Source: Limnoperna fortunei (Eukaryota; Mollusca; Bivalvia; Mytilida; Modiolidae). Taken from it: a stretch of 64,000 nucleotides of DNA. The notes under the pieces were generated by a model, which searched no databases, had not been told where the DNA came from, and saw only the letters and a program-made list of their open reading frames with translations. Made by a program: the position numbers and the translations under genes. The stretch lies in the NCBI GenBank assembly GCA_944474755.1, contig OX104112.1:63767640-63831639 (forward strand). Direction: 5' to 3'. This document shows positions 35,690-49,700 of the stretch, piece by piece. Each line of letters starts with the position of its first letter. Position 1 is the first letter of the stretch.

Positions 35690-36905
35690 TGCAGGGCAGT
35701 TTCTGAGAAAAGGTCGTTCATCTGGTTTTTCATAGGGTCATATTTTAAGACTTGAGTAACTGGATTTCCGGTATGGACACAACGCTAAAATTTTGTTGAA
35801 GACCATCTGAAATACATTTCTACAATAAATATCACAATTTGTTTGATAAGGTGATTTGTGCGAGAAAAAAACATTTGAACTTTCAGCCAATTTGCACACT
35901 TTAGCATCACTTGTGGCCATTTTGAATCTCTCAGATCTAAAACTCAATAATTATAGAAATATCCTGCCTTAATTCCTATATAATTAAGGTTCAATGTGTG
36001 GAACAGTTCCTGAAAAACCGTTTGTATGTTTCTCACATAGTTTCCTATGTTAAGTTATGTTCCATAATGGCAGTCATTTTAGTTTTTGGCTCAACACAAA
36101 CAACTAAAACTTTTAAGAGGACACTATAAGTACATTTCTGCAACATTTCAAATAAATATGCCCAATGGTTTTGAAGAAGACTATTTTTTAACCAGCCAAT
36201 CAGAAAGCATGAACAGTACAGTCAACCATGTTGAACTTCGAATTAGCAGGAAAACTTAAAATAATAAGAAAACTATCCAAGATTCATTTCTGAATAATTC
36301 GGTTTAAATCGTGAAGAACAGTTGAACGAAGATGTTTTTATGTTTTTCCTATATATGATCCTATGTTAAGCTTTGCTCCACAGCCGTCTTAGACTTGTAT
36401 TCGCAACAAAAAAACTGTAAAGGAATTTTGAATTTCAGCCAAACAGAAGACATTAATGGCATTAACAGCCATGTTTAATTTCAAATTGGATCGAAGCATT
36501 GAAAATAATAAGATAACTATCTAAGCTTAATTTCTGTATATTTTTTTATACTTGTATAAAACAGTTTCATAGAAGAAGCTGCTGTATGTTTTCCCGGCAT
36601 ATGGTCGCATATAAAACTCAACCGATGGTGGCCATCTTGGATTTTGAATCGGCACAAAAACTCAAACTTAAAAAGGCCATCTATTATACATTGCTGCAAT
36701 ATATCAAATCAATCTGTCAAACGTTTGTGAGAAGATTTTTGAAATTTCGCTTATCAGAACGCATTTATGGCGCTGTCAGTCATGTCATGTTAAATACTTG
36801 ATCAGCACCAAAAACTCAAACGTTGGTAAAAACCACCCAATACACATTCCTGTCAGGTTTGGTTTAAATTAGCCAAGTTTTTTGGAGAAGGAGATAGAAA
36901 TGTGA
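35690..36905 (+). repeat. Tandem array of diverged ~290-bp units
   Basis: About four degenerate units recur. Each contains a cctatgttaagct-type block, an aaaactcaaac/aaaactgtaaag block, tttcagccaatcagaa-like and cagtcatgtt-like blocks, in that order (for example near 36040, 36360 and 36600). Unit A holds only one such unit (about 6700-6905). The array looks like an expansion, or like a dispersed satellite-type repeat common in molluscs. Confidence 0.6.
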
Positions 36906-37710
36906 AAAATTGACGGACGAGGATGAAAATACCTCACATACCCGTTGTACATGTATGCTGCATGACGCAATTTATGAAGAATAAACATTGTACATGGTTG
37001 GTATGGCGCTAATAATTTGATTTGATTGAATAACGAATAACAAATAGTTTAGACAAATTTGTCTACAAATAGTGTCGAACAAAATACAAGAGTGAAGAAT
37101 TCCACTGATTACAGCAATATTATTTACCATTTGTTTTGGATCCCTGTGCAATTTTAAAGCCGAGGTTTTTAGCAGAGGATATAACCCTAATAATTGGAAT
37201 AAAATTGTAGAAGGGCAGACGATATGTTTTATGTCAACACACTATAGGAGGTTTATAACAAAATTTCTTCTGTAATGCCCTTTGAGAAGTTAGCAGGACC
37301 ATTGCTGTAGTTTCTTCATTTTCAGTTGTTGGTTCTCTAGTTCGCGGGTTTCTTGATTTGATTTGTGGATTGTCTTTCGACATTTGTCTTAGCCTTCCGT
37401 ATTTTGTTATTACCTTCATGAAACACACGAAAATCTTTTTGTGTTTTAATATTTAATTTTGTGTTATATTAATGAAATGAAATGAAACTCGTCGTTAAAG
37501 AAACAAATTTGTAACAGTTTTTAAAGGTTACTTTAAATGTTATTTGTTGTTTAGTCTGCAATTTTTTCTCTCGAAGATCAACCATAATGTAGATATGAAT
37601 TTTGTCATCGATAGTCACATATTCATTTATGTACATGTAATTATATTGCTGAACAATAACTACAAAAACATTTAATAGTTCAAAATTTATTTCAAATCCA
37701 AATAAAGCGT

Positions 37711-40700
37711 TCAACTTATTACACAACAGCTACTTCTTTCAGATGTTGTTACGTTTTGATGTGAGAAATTATTATTCGCAGAATTAGAAATTGACAATGA
37801 TTGACCCTGTTCTGGTCCACTTTTTGTTGTTGTTACGGTTTTAGGCTGTATCTTTTGGGAATCAGAGGTTGAGAACGACTGACTTTGTTCTGTACCACTA
37901 TCAGTTGTTTCTTTTTGAATTTGTAGCGATGTATTCTTGCATTGTGAAGAAGAAATTGAGGAAGACTGCCATTTCCCCGTACAAGGTTTATGTAACCTCT
38001 TACTGAGTAGTAACATCAGCATTTCTTGAATATTTATGTTTTCCTTTGCACTAGTTTCAATGTGGAGTAAGTATTCGTTTCTAGCAAATTGCTGAAAAAG
38101 ATGAACGCAGTTTTATAAATTTTCTGTATGGTTATTTATCTGATAAAATGATAACTCGCTGATACATAATACTAATGCTGTTATTTTTTACGAGGATATT
38201 ATTTATTAGCAAAATGTTATGTTAAATAACAAAGTTATTTCTTTCTTAATTGGTAGATTTCTGGTTCAGATAAACTCACAGGTACTTATTTGTATTCTTT
38301 GTGATATCCAATCAAAACGCCTGGAAAAATGCTAAGGTAATATAACAACGTTCTCCTTTAGGGCGTTCTCATTGGATGTTAGATAATAAACAATGGAGGG
38401 TCTGTAGGATATCGGAATGTAAAAGTTGTTGGTAAATCAGACATAGTAGATTCTTATATGAGTTTTGGGGAAAGACTGTATGATCTTTCAAGGTGATAGA
38501 AATTGTCAGTTTGCCAGAGGAGCGCAATGAGCTAAAAGACATAAAAACATAACCCAAATTGCGATCAGGAGTTCTTTATATTTCTGCAGCATTTGTCAAT
38601 TTGTTTTTGAACTATATTATTATTTATTTGACAAACTAATAACAAAATATACAAAGTATGACTTTGTACGCTGGAATAAACAGCATATTATGTTTATGAT
38701 ATGGTCAGTCAGCAAACAAGTTTTATTGTGACAATAGTTGATTAAGTACTTTTTTCAGCTGACAGAAGAGCAAGATTATCGTAAGTGTTGACTGTAATGA
38801 CTGTAATGAAATAAATGTACAAAGTAAACCAAACTGATAGCGATTATCGTACAGTCAGTTTAAATAACATGTTCACGAGCATGTACTATGACTTCTGCAT
38901 GAAATCATTCATCAATAGTCATCTTGAGTTGGAAATGACGTACACTGCGATAATTATACGGCTCAAAGTCATTACATACACAATTTGATAGATATAAATT
39001 TTTTTTAAAAGTAAAGGCAACATTATATAAATATTACATGTCTGACAGGGTGATAGTAAAATTATCAGCTTGAGGAAATACTGTCAACCGAGGCGAAAGC
39101 CGAGGTTGACAGTATTTTCGAAAGTTGACTATTGTACTGTCACCCTGTCAGACGTGTAACATTTATTTTATTATACCGAAAAACTATTCAAACCATGAAC
39201 AACTTTATTCAATAGTGGTATTTAATTGATGTAATAATGGTAATGAAACAGCAATTTAACAATTAAAATAAACTAACAGTATCCAGAATATTTAAATCTG
39301 CCTCGTTTGTGGTAGAAAAACGTGTATTGTCGTCTGTTTACTACGGAAATGTAAAAATAGATATTGAGCATGCGCGAATGATACAGTATAATTTTCGAAC
39401 ATTCCGTATCTATGGTAGCGGGTGAGAGTATTTTTAGCGGGTGACAGTATTTTTCCGACAGTAAATTTTTTTTTGACAGTACTTATATGTCTCGGTGGTC
39501 TATGGAATATTAACATTGAATGTAAATGAAATTGAGGTGTTATAAATCATAATGTTGAATAAGTTTGTATTTATCATTCATTGCCCTTGACATTAATATT
39601 TCATATACCTTCACATCTTCTGCATTTATAGCACCTTCCATATCACATTTATTTCCCACTAATATTGTGCAACTTCTGTTATAGAGAGTCCTCTTTATGG
39701 CGTAACAGTTAGCTTCGGCATGTTGAAGAGACGACTAAAACATTGTTTTGTAACGAATTAATTTGTCAAGCATTGTTTATGATAAAACTGACTAAATAAA
39801 TTGGTAGCTTTGCTTATTTTTGCTTTTAATTTGCTGTTAAGGGTTTAATTGATTTAAAAGAAAAAGCTGATAAAGTAAAAAAGCTGCAATTATTTATTTG
39901 AGAGAAAACACAGTAATAAGAGATTGCTTTTATTGAAACAATTGTTAATATGTTCCTTGTCTAAAAGATGTATACTGAGATATCAAAATCCCGGAGAAAG
40001 TAAGCAAAGTAAGTTTTATTTTTAATTTCTGGATACAATCTTGTGGCACAACATATGGCAAGACAAAAAAATAGTAGAACTAAATAGTAGGCTTATTTCA
40101 ATATTGTTATTGCAATCGTATGGCAAATTACACATCAACAATGTTTTCTTGCAATCATTTTAAATATTTGGCAATAAACTGATTCAAACATACATGTTTT
40201 GTATTACAACCGTCTTGACATACCTGATCTGATACGTCATATACAATTATAAAGGTATCGAATGCCTTGTACATATTAAAAGAAGTAGGTGCGTGTTCGT
40301 CTTCCCCTTCATCTCTCTGCAACAAAATAACATTGTAATATACACTTTGCATCAGCTAAGTTGCATAATATAATGAATCTACATGGATTTGGCAGGTTAT
40401 AACTTGTCTAACTAACAATGTTAAGAACGTGTTACAAAATAAATAAATAAATAACTTCTATAGACGATTAAAGGGGCTACCAATTTGGTTTTAAACCATA
40501 AGATAAATATCAATCGCAAATTTGTAAAACAAAAATATGGCGGAATACTTGTAACTTACAAAACTGACGCAAACTTCATCTCCATCATCAGAGAAAACTG
40601 TAGTGGTTGGCTGTCAATATAATGAACTAGAATTAAAATTATATGTATTAGAAATATGGCTCTGAAAACAAATTCTGATAGATGCTAGAGCAAAGTTGTT

Positions 40701-43700
40701 TTGTAATGTTCTTTTAGACGTAACTAGTCGCTTTTAATTTTTGGTTTTCTTATCTTGGATTGGAGAAGTCTATGATATCCTTTGATGTAGTGTTTTTCCG
40801 TGAAACAAAGTTGGACTCATTTACAACAACTAAATTATTCATTATTTATTCCTGCACATAAATAATGTACTGTTATCGTTGATTTTTGTTATTGTATATG
40901 ATGAGAATAAAGATCCATAAAAACAAAACTATTCATTTAAATGCTAGTTCTGGTCTTAAATTACAAATTTGATGCAGAGCATGTGTTTATTTATACGATA
41001 TAAACAATTCTTAAAAAATTAACAACAAAACTAAATATGCTAAGTTAAACAAATGTATTAATGCATGTACAATCGACTGTAGTTTAGATATCATGATCAT
41101 AAAGTTGCCAAAAACAAGTGGAAACAACTCACATGTAGAAAAATACTAATTTTGCATAATAATTAGCTTGTTCGAAAAGTCATATTATTTCATATATGTT
41201 AAAAACCGTTTAAATATTATTACCTCGCTCATCCCCTTGTAGCTGAATTTGTAGTCAGGTGAAAATGCATTTTCCTAAAATAAAATTAATGTTTTATGGA
41301 GATATGATAAACAGTCTTCGGTTAATTCTTCTAACGACAGGCGCGTTATTATTTCTAGTTTTATTGGAAGCAATGCTTGTAAAGCAGGTCAGACTATGAG
41401 TTTATTAAATCTAAAGCGAATATATGCCAATATAAATTTAAAGCTTATCAGTCCCCTGGGATCATAATTAGAGGAAAACGTTGCTCGACATACAAACTGC
41501 TCACCGCGAACTTAGGTAATGGATAAAGGGCATACTCGGTCGAGGTGGTGTTTTCAGATTAATTATACGTAGAACGTTGGGCTGCTGAAGGAGAATTACG
41601 TGTTTTGAGAGTTCCTCGTTCTTTGCATGATAAAGACTCGTTTTGTAGATTTTGTAAACAACAGGGTTCATTGTAGCTGTAACGATAACTAAGATATAGT
41701 CACTACTTAACCCTTTTCCTGTGGCAGTCAAAATATTGTTCCCGCCAGCCTAGTGCATTTTTTTCTTTGTCAACGTGATCTCGTCCTGATTATAGCTGAA
41801 ATAGTGCTAAATGAACGTTAAACAATCACTCAACTTGATCAGTCCATGCTGGCTATAAGTAGTTGCTCTTGGGAGCTAGAAATAACATCAATAAGGGTGA
41901 TTCTGGACAACCAACAATAGATTTTTTTCGATTGCATACTCAAACGTGCTCTACTATATCCTGAATATAAATTGCAAAGGAACCAACTAAACAACAACCA
42001 GTTATTTGGCACAGATCTATATTAGCGATAGATAGAAGTGGGCAGCGATGAGCTCTACGGCAATTATGTGTCACGTGATCAAAGGCTGATTAATTTTGAT
42101 ATCGATTTTTTGCGTATTTCGTCCGGAAGTAAATATCGTCAAAACACTGTCACAAAGTGAATGAAGAACAGCACTAAAATTAATTGTTTAGGTTAACTTA
42201 AAAAAAAATCAATTAACAATAAATGTAATATTGTCTCATAATCGATATTTAAAAAACGGACAATCAGAACATTCATGTGACGTCATCATTACATAGAAAG
42301 ACGTAGGCTGAATTTTACTGCCGTTATAATCCTAAGTAAATTTTGTGATTTGTTGGATTAACGGCAGAATTTAGTCCTATTGCTCGTAATGTAGCAAACA
42401 AAAATTCTACCTTCGGTCTATTTAAAAAAAATTCGAACATAATATTCATCTTCTTTGCGTTATTAAAGCTTCAGACGACAAAAATAACGGGAACGATCTT
42501 TAAGAAATTTCCTTTTTCGTCGTTGGAGATGCACGTGGAAAATGGTATGTCGATCATTTTTCCGTATATGGATAATGAGACCTTATTTTTGTATAATCGT
42601 GCTTATTTGCATACTGTAACAACCAATCCGTAGTAAGAATCCAGCAATTTACATATACTTTCCCTAAGATGTAACACACCATTTAGTGTCGGGTTTCTCA
42701 ATGGTTTTCTTGTAGTAAACGTAGTTAAACAGAGACATGAATGTCAATTAATACACAGCGCACAGCGGGTTATTAAAAACTTCAATAACTATCATCACGT
42801 ATCAATAATGATCGATCTTAAACACGAAACCGATAAAACAAAAATGGTGACATTGTTGAAAGATATCAATATTGAGAACTGCGGTCGAACATCGATGGCT
42901 CGAACTCGAAGGGTCCGAAAAAAATTATCCGAAATCAGGAGTTCGAGAAACCGGGGCATGTGATGTCCGGAAATTGTTCATGAGCGAACCGAACCGAAAT
43001 CGGAATCGGTTTATATATTTTGAATTAATTCCTGACATATTGAATCAATAAAATTGTGTTTCTTCATTGCATTTAAATGTAAATCTTATTTTTGAAGTAC
43101 CTATTTATGTTTTGGTTAAAATAACAAAATGTTTACTGTTTAATTTTGTGCACAAGGATTGATAAGTTTCATTGCATTACGTAATTGTGTCAATGACCTT
43201 TATTTGGATTTGATAGCAATTTATTGGCGCATGTTTTGATTAATTAAAACCTATTTCAACAAATATGTCGACAAATGCGTACATAAATACAAATTGATAA
43301 CAGTTATTATTAGGGATTATATCATTAAAGATCAAGGTTGACATTTTACAGATATGGCTTCCATCTTTACGTCTTTTACGACCAATTAGTCATGCAAGCT
43401 GTCAATAATTTATGTTCGAGTTATTCATGGTTTTATCAATGGATTTTTAGTTTTGGGACTGCTTATTTAGTTCGAGTTTTCGGGAAATCGAAGCAATTTT
43501 AACATTGATTATATAGGGGAAATTTCCTTACTTTGATAAGTGTTCGAGAAATATCGAGTGTACGAGCGATCCGAGTTGAAGCTACTGAAGTTCGACTGTA
43601 CAACTTCTTTTTTTCATCAAAGTGCCGGGAGTGATTCACTCCCGCTCTGCTACATTACTAGTAATGGGACTAAATTCGTACCCTCGCCAAAAAAACCGCG

Positions 43701-46700
43701 AGATTACGATTATTCGTTCTAAGAAAGACGTCACATGACCACTGTAATTCAGATGCACTGTTATAGGGTGTTCGTAAGTTTCGCCAAGTATTAAATGTGA
43801 TGTGAACATTATAAATAAATTAAAATTCATATTCCAATGAAAATAATATTGTGATAACAAAAAATAACTTGCAAGCTGTATGCGTTCTGATTAAAATTAA
43901 AAGTACCGTGATGCTACGGTTCCGCAGCTACACAATAATACTATTGTTCACTGCGATAGGTCCCATGTTCAATAAATGCAATATAGACTAATATATGCGT
44001 TATTTAAAAACATAATACAAGAAACAAACTAGAACTAGTAAATTAAAACTGTAACACTTACAAATATCCCCAAATGCAACAATATTCCCACCAACATTAT
44101 ACATCCATAAATACAGACAAATCCTTGAATATGTTATATCTTCATAGAACACATTCTAATATGAAACATTGTTATTTATTAATTGATGAACTTCGTCACT
44201 GATTAAGTTTCCGCCAATGCAAACTGTATGTTAACGTCACTATTTTCGGTCATGAACCTTAATTTTCATTGGTCGTTTGAAAAGGGGTTCCAAATAAGTA
44301 TAATGGGGATTTGATAGCAACACTGACCAAAGAGGGATAAGTCTTAACAAAACCAGATGCATTTTTCAACACAATAGGGAGGGGGCGGGGATAGTTTGTC
44401 GAAATATGTTTTAGGTTCTGTATGACCTACAGGCATATGCCTCTTACCAAAATTCTTGTATAACTTTGAAGATCGATTAATTATTTTACGTAGTTATTTC
44501 TTGTTAACGCTATAACTACATTCATACATGATAGTGAACTAATGTAATAGCAAAACTAATGAATAAAGTAAAACAAGGAATAAATGTGTTTCCAAATTGA
44601 AAAAAAATTTACTAAAATGACGATATTTCTGTAAGCGTCTTTTGAATTTTGTTACAAACCAAGTCTATCAACAATTCACTATGTTGCTATTATATTCACC
44701 TCGCCATAAGTTAAGGAACACCCTATTATTTTCAAGGGATTCATTTAAGATTTTATATATTTTAATATTTTTTTTAAAGAAATGACAATTTGTTGAACAT
44801 TAATGACAAATGAAACATACAAAAAACATGTTTACAGTCGCTTTACTTATTGTTGGGTGAAAATATGTTCAAAGCAAAGATGTCAAAAAACAGTGCAACT
44901 GTAACTTTCATTTGTAAAAAAATAAGTTTGATTGCATACTTCAATTTCATGAACTTAAAGTAAACACATCATCACAGGTCAACGTTCAGGGAAAGAAAAG
45001 TTACTTTGAAATGTGTTAAACGCAAAAATACTCAGTAAGTCGTATAACCACCACGCTTCCGGTACAGTTTGTTAACTCTCCTCATCATGCTGTTGACTAA
45101 ACGACGACGTGAAGCACGTGGTAAACTCTGCCATTCAGTTTGAATGGCAACGCGTAGTTCTTGGACATTTTGACAAGCAGGTGTTCTGATATTGATTTTA
45201 CGGCCAATTATATCCCACAAATGTTCAATTGGATTCATATCTGGTGACATGGATGGCCATGGAAGATGCTCATTAGCTTCACTTTTGATAACATCACTTA
45301 CACTTGAAGCTCGGTGAGGTCTTGCGTTGTCGTCCATAAAGTTGGGTCTTTTTCCAAGTGCATGATTATCAAAATGTGGCACAATAATAGCGTTAATGAC
45401 GTCATTTCGATATTTCTGCCCTGTCATTGTCCCATCAACCATATACAGATTCAGTTTACAGTCGTATGAAAAGCCTCCCCACACTGTAACACCACCACCG
45501 CCAAACGCTGTAGTGCCTAGGATGTTCTGGTTGTAAGCAGTGCCTCGTTGTCTCCAAACGCGCATGCGCACATCAATATGACGAAGAAGGAATCTGCTTT
45601 CGTCGGTCTAGTGTACTCGTCGCCAGCTTCGAATATTCCAATGGCTTTGATATCGTGCCCACTCTACACGTGCTTGGCGATGTCTCTGTGTCAACAGTGG
45701 ACGTTTCAAGGGACGACGAGCTGTCAACCTTGCATTGTTTAGACGCATGTTAACTGTTTGAACGGCGACTTTGGTTGCAATATTCCTATTGTCACGAAGA
45801 TATCTTGCAGTGGCAAACGGTTGGCGTTTGGTTACACGAACGAATGCTCTATCTTCCCTTTCAGATGTTTTGGTGGTCGACCTGACCTATGACATTCCTG
45901 GATGGTTCCATTATCTCGATGGCATTTCAGTAGCCGGGATACAATACTTAAGTGTATGCCAAAGTGTTGTGCTATCTGATGCAAGCTCTGTCCACTATTA
46001 CGCATTCCAATGATCTGCAACTTCTCAGCTTCACTTATTTTCCGTCTAGGCATTGTAAAAATGTAAAGATGAAGGCGAAATAGTCCAGGTGATGAACAAT
46101 TACTCGTTAAGGAAACAAGGCTTTTCGGCGTGCTCGACTACCGTATGGCAAGCTGGTTTTGCTATTTAAAGATTTACCTGAGGAGTAAATTAAAGTAACT
46201 TTCCCGTGCTCGAGTGATGGCTTTAGTACATAAATAACACAAAGTTAATATTCATTTTGAAATGTTTTGAGTTTTGAAATTTTTAAACAAAACTGGAGGT
46301 GTTGCTTAACTTATGGCGAGGTGTATATATTCGTCATTAAATTTTAATCATGCATGAAAATTAGACCAATTAAGTTAAGCTTTTGCAATGTGGAAACATA
46401 TAAATGAATTTGTTTCTCAATGTATTTTACTCACAGTTATTCGGCGTATTAAGCTTGATTTTCCGCTACGACTTGAACCAACAACATATATACTGATGTT
46501 ACTGAAAAAAAGTTGAAGAACTACATAAATATGGGGTTTTCCATTATGGCGTCCTTCATACGCATTTACTACACATAGGAGTTCAAACAAGCATAGAGCC
46601 CGCTGTTACTTCAGTTAGATTTATTATACTCAAATGAAAAATTGCAAACTGGAACAACACAATTATGTTTAGATATCATTGTTTTGCTTAAAACATACGT

Positions 46701-49700
46701 AGATTCAGTAAATTGACGAGTATATATTTATATTTTTATGTCAATTTTATTTGCTTTATAAGCTGTTTTGGGATATATCTTATTTTGTTTCAAAAACCAA
46801 TATGGCCATTGAAAGCGCCTCTTAAAGCGCTTCGGAAATTTAAAACTTTTGTTAGACATATTAAAAAATCGAAATAGATTTTAACAATTGGTTTCTATGC
46901 AAATTATGACATGGCGACACCTAATATTTATCTTCATTTTATACCTAGCTATCGCTCGGTATAAAATATTGACAAATGTGAGGCCTGACCATGTTCTTAT
47001 TCGCACTTTCAACAAAAATAATTTATTTATAATGCTTGTTAGCAATTTTTACCAATGACAAGTCATAACAATCTTATTCTCAGTATAATCAATATAATCA
47101 GTAATACTATATAGTACTCTTCAAATATATCGATGATTAGGACAAAAATTTGCGCTGAAAAGGCAATGTTCTTGTATGCTTCCCCAGAGGGAGATATTCA
47201 ATGTAGTTATTCTGTTTTTAATGTTGACATGTAAACTAAATACTAACTTGAAATGCACATTTTAAGTGCAATGCATATACTCTATAGGAGATTTATGTTA
47301 CAATATAAATGTCTCAATTAGATATAGATGTCAGACATTTTAAGTGCAATGCATATACTCTATAGCAGATTCATTTTACAATATAAATGTCTGCATTAGA
47401 GATAGATGTCAGAAAAATCTCCAAAATACGTTTAACTGTGTAGCATTTGACAAGTTTTCGAAGTTAATCGGCGACTTTTCTGTCGCAATTTTGGGCTTTG
47501 CTACTGAAATCTTACCAGAGCTTTATATTTCTATGCATTATATTGGGCATATGTTTACTCTGGATGTCTGCATTAATTACGACCATGGTAACGGGGTCGT
47601 CAGCAACTTAATTTCTTTAAATTTTGGAATAAATTTAAATCTACGACGCATAATTGTTACAATGGAATATGCCTTTAAATCACTTTAATTTGTTTAAAAC
47701 ATGCATGAATGTCAATCATAGTCCGAAAATAAATATAGAAATGATTTGCAATGTTTCTGTGACGTTTCAGAGACCTGGGTAGAAAACTGTAAGAGTTGAT
47801 AACATTAACAAATTTTGAGATTGTTAGCAACAACATTTTTTCCTATCCAGCAATGGGTTTTTATATATCAACATTACACGTTATTCTGCAACTTCCTCCA
47901 ATTAATTGCACTTTACTCAGAAAGGGATTTTTAATTTATGCCACCTGAATCCAATATCATTAACACATGAGACTTAATCTACCACAAAAACTTTACTGTT
48001 GACATCTTGACATAACTGGTGAATCCCAAGAAAGTGTCACACAGTTTACATCTACTGAACTTCAACTACAGAAGTTTTGTCTTTGTATGTCCCGACTTCG
48101 ACTTGCCCTTTTACTTAAATAAAGCGACGAGTACCGTGACTTATTCGGAAAAAGGGTTCTCTTTGTAAGAACGGACAAAACCTGAGTTTAGTTGGTTTTT
48201 ATATGAGTTAGTACATTCTTTATTTTAGTATTTGTTCATGCTTTCGGGTTGAGTCATTGTCAATCTATTGGTTAACATAGTTTTTGAATTATAATGACAA
48301 AAGTAGTACCTGTTACCAATGTATTTCCACTTTTTTAATATTTCGTCATAACACATATGGTTCTTCTGCACATAGTTACGGGGTTTAAAACAAAAAATAC
48401 TGCCCGCCATGAACTTCCGTAGGTAAATTTTAGCACGACAAAGCTCGGCCCTATTATACTATTATAACACAACTACACGGTGTCAATTAAAGGGCAAACA
48501 ATACCCCATAAATAAATTGAAATGTGCCATACATTTTTTTTCTCTTACTATGGTATTTTTAACTTCATTTTGGACTTTCACTTATGGCACAATACTGTAG
48601 AACATTATTGTGCTCCCCTGTTTGTCTAGATTTAACCCAAATATAAGGTTTTCAATTTATTTTTTAACAAATTGGACCATACTGTGAGCATTTACAGTGC
48701 GCGAGCCCGCAGAGCTGCGCAGCTCATCCTCAGGTTACTGATATGGTATTACCTGTCGGTGGGGGTCGTCAGCTCATTATGCGGTAAGCCTGGCCGCAGA
48801 GCACAGTGTATAACGAGTTTGGAGAGTGCCACGCTTATTGCTCAATAAAAACCATTTAAGTAAATGTCGATAATAAGAGTATGTTGGATGTAGACTACAA
48901 GCTAAATTTTCCGACCCTACCCATACCTCTATATTTTGACAGTTGCATTTAAACTGTATTTCCTCTGATCCATATTTTTCTAATCGATTTGTTGTTTGTC
49001 AACTTGTTGTCGTCCTGAATATAGCTGAAATACTATTATCTTAACGTAAAGTAAACATTCAATCAATCAATAATTTAGACCAACGGTTCTTCAAACATCA
49101 ACCAGAATTGCAAACACTAAAAGAAATGCAAGTCTTTTTTAAAAAACATGAGATAATTCTGCAAGACCTTATTGAGTGTTTACAAAGACTTCTTCGTTAC
49201 AGACTAATGGTGAGCAGGTCAGATATAGATTTGAATGCTACAATCTATGTTATAAATTTTCAAACTTTAAATCTTTTGACAACAGATGTGGAACATTGCA
49301 CTGTGATTCTTATTTCTGTTCTATTTAAAATGATGGTCAATATTTGAAGTTCTTCATATTTTTGCATATGAAGTGCTTCTTTTTAAATAACACTGATCAG
49401 AAGTGATTTGTCTCGCAAAAGTATATAAACAAATATTTCCTCGTTAAAATTAGCAGGTCGATTTAGCTATAAAGTTGAAGTTTCGCCAGAGAAAAATGAT
49501 ATCATTGTCTGTAACATTAAATAGTAAATGTAAAATGCACTATTATATATAGCAAATATTTCAACACATAACTATTATTATTTTGCACGTCAAGTCATAT
49601 TAGCAAACATTTTATCTAGTTTCATTGCGCTATTTTCCGCTGCCATGGATTTAAACTGCTGTATATAGCTTTGTCTGCTGCATTCTAAAAGTAAAGTTTC

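Noticed and set aside
35690..36905. Possible CRISPR-like array
   Set aside because: Units are long, diverged and contiguous, without short identical repeats and unique spacers. The genome is eukaryotic.
41501..41731. Minus-strand frame in a copy B intron with similarity to 12470-12740 in copy A
   Set aside because: The copy A counterpart contains stops and frameshifts, so the conservation reflects the duplication and not coding.
47344..47688. 114-codon plus-strand frame in the first intron of copy B
   Set aside because: No domain, begins in a tandem duplication, and is not open in unit A.
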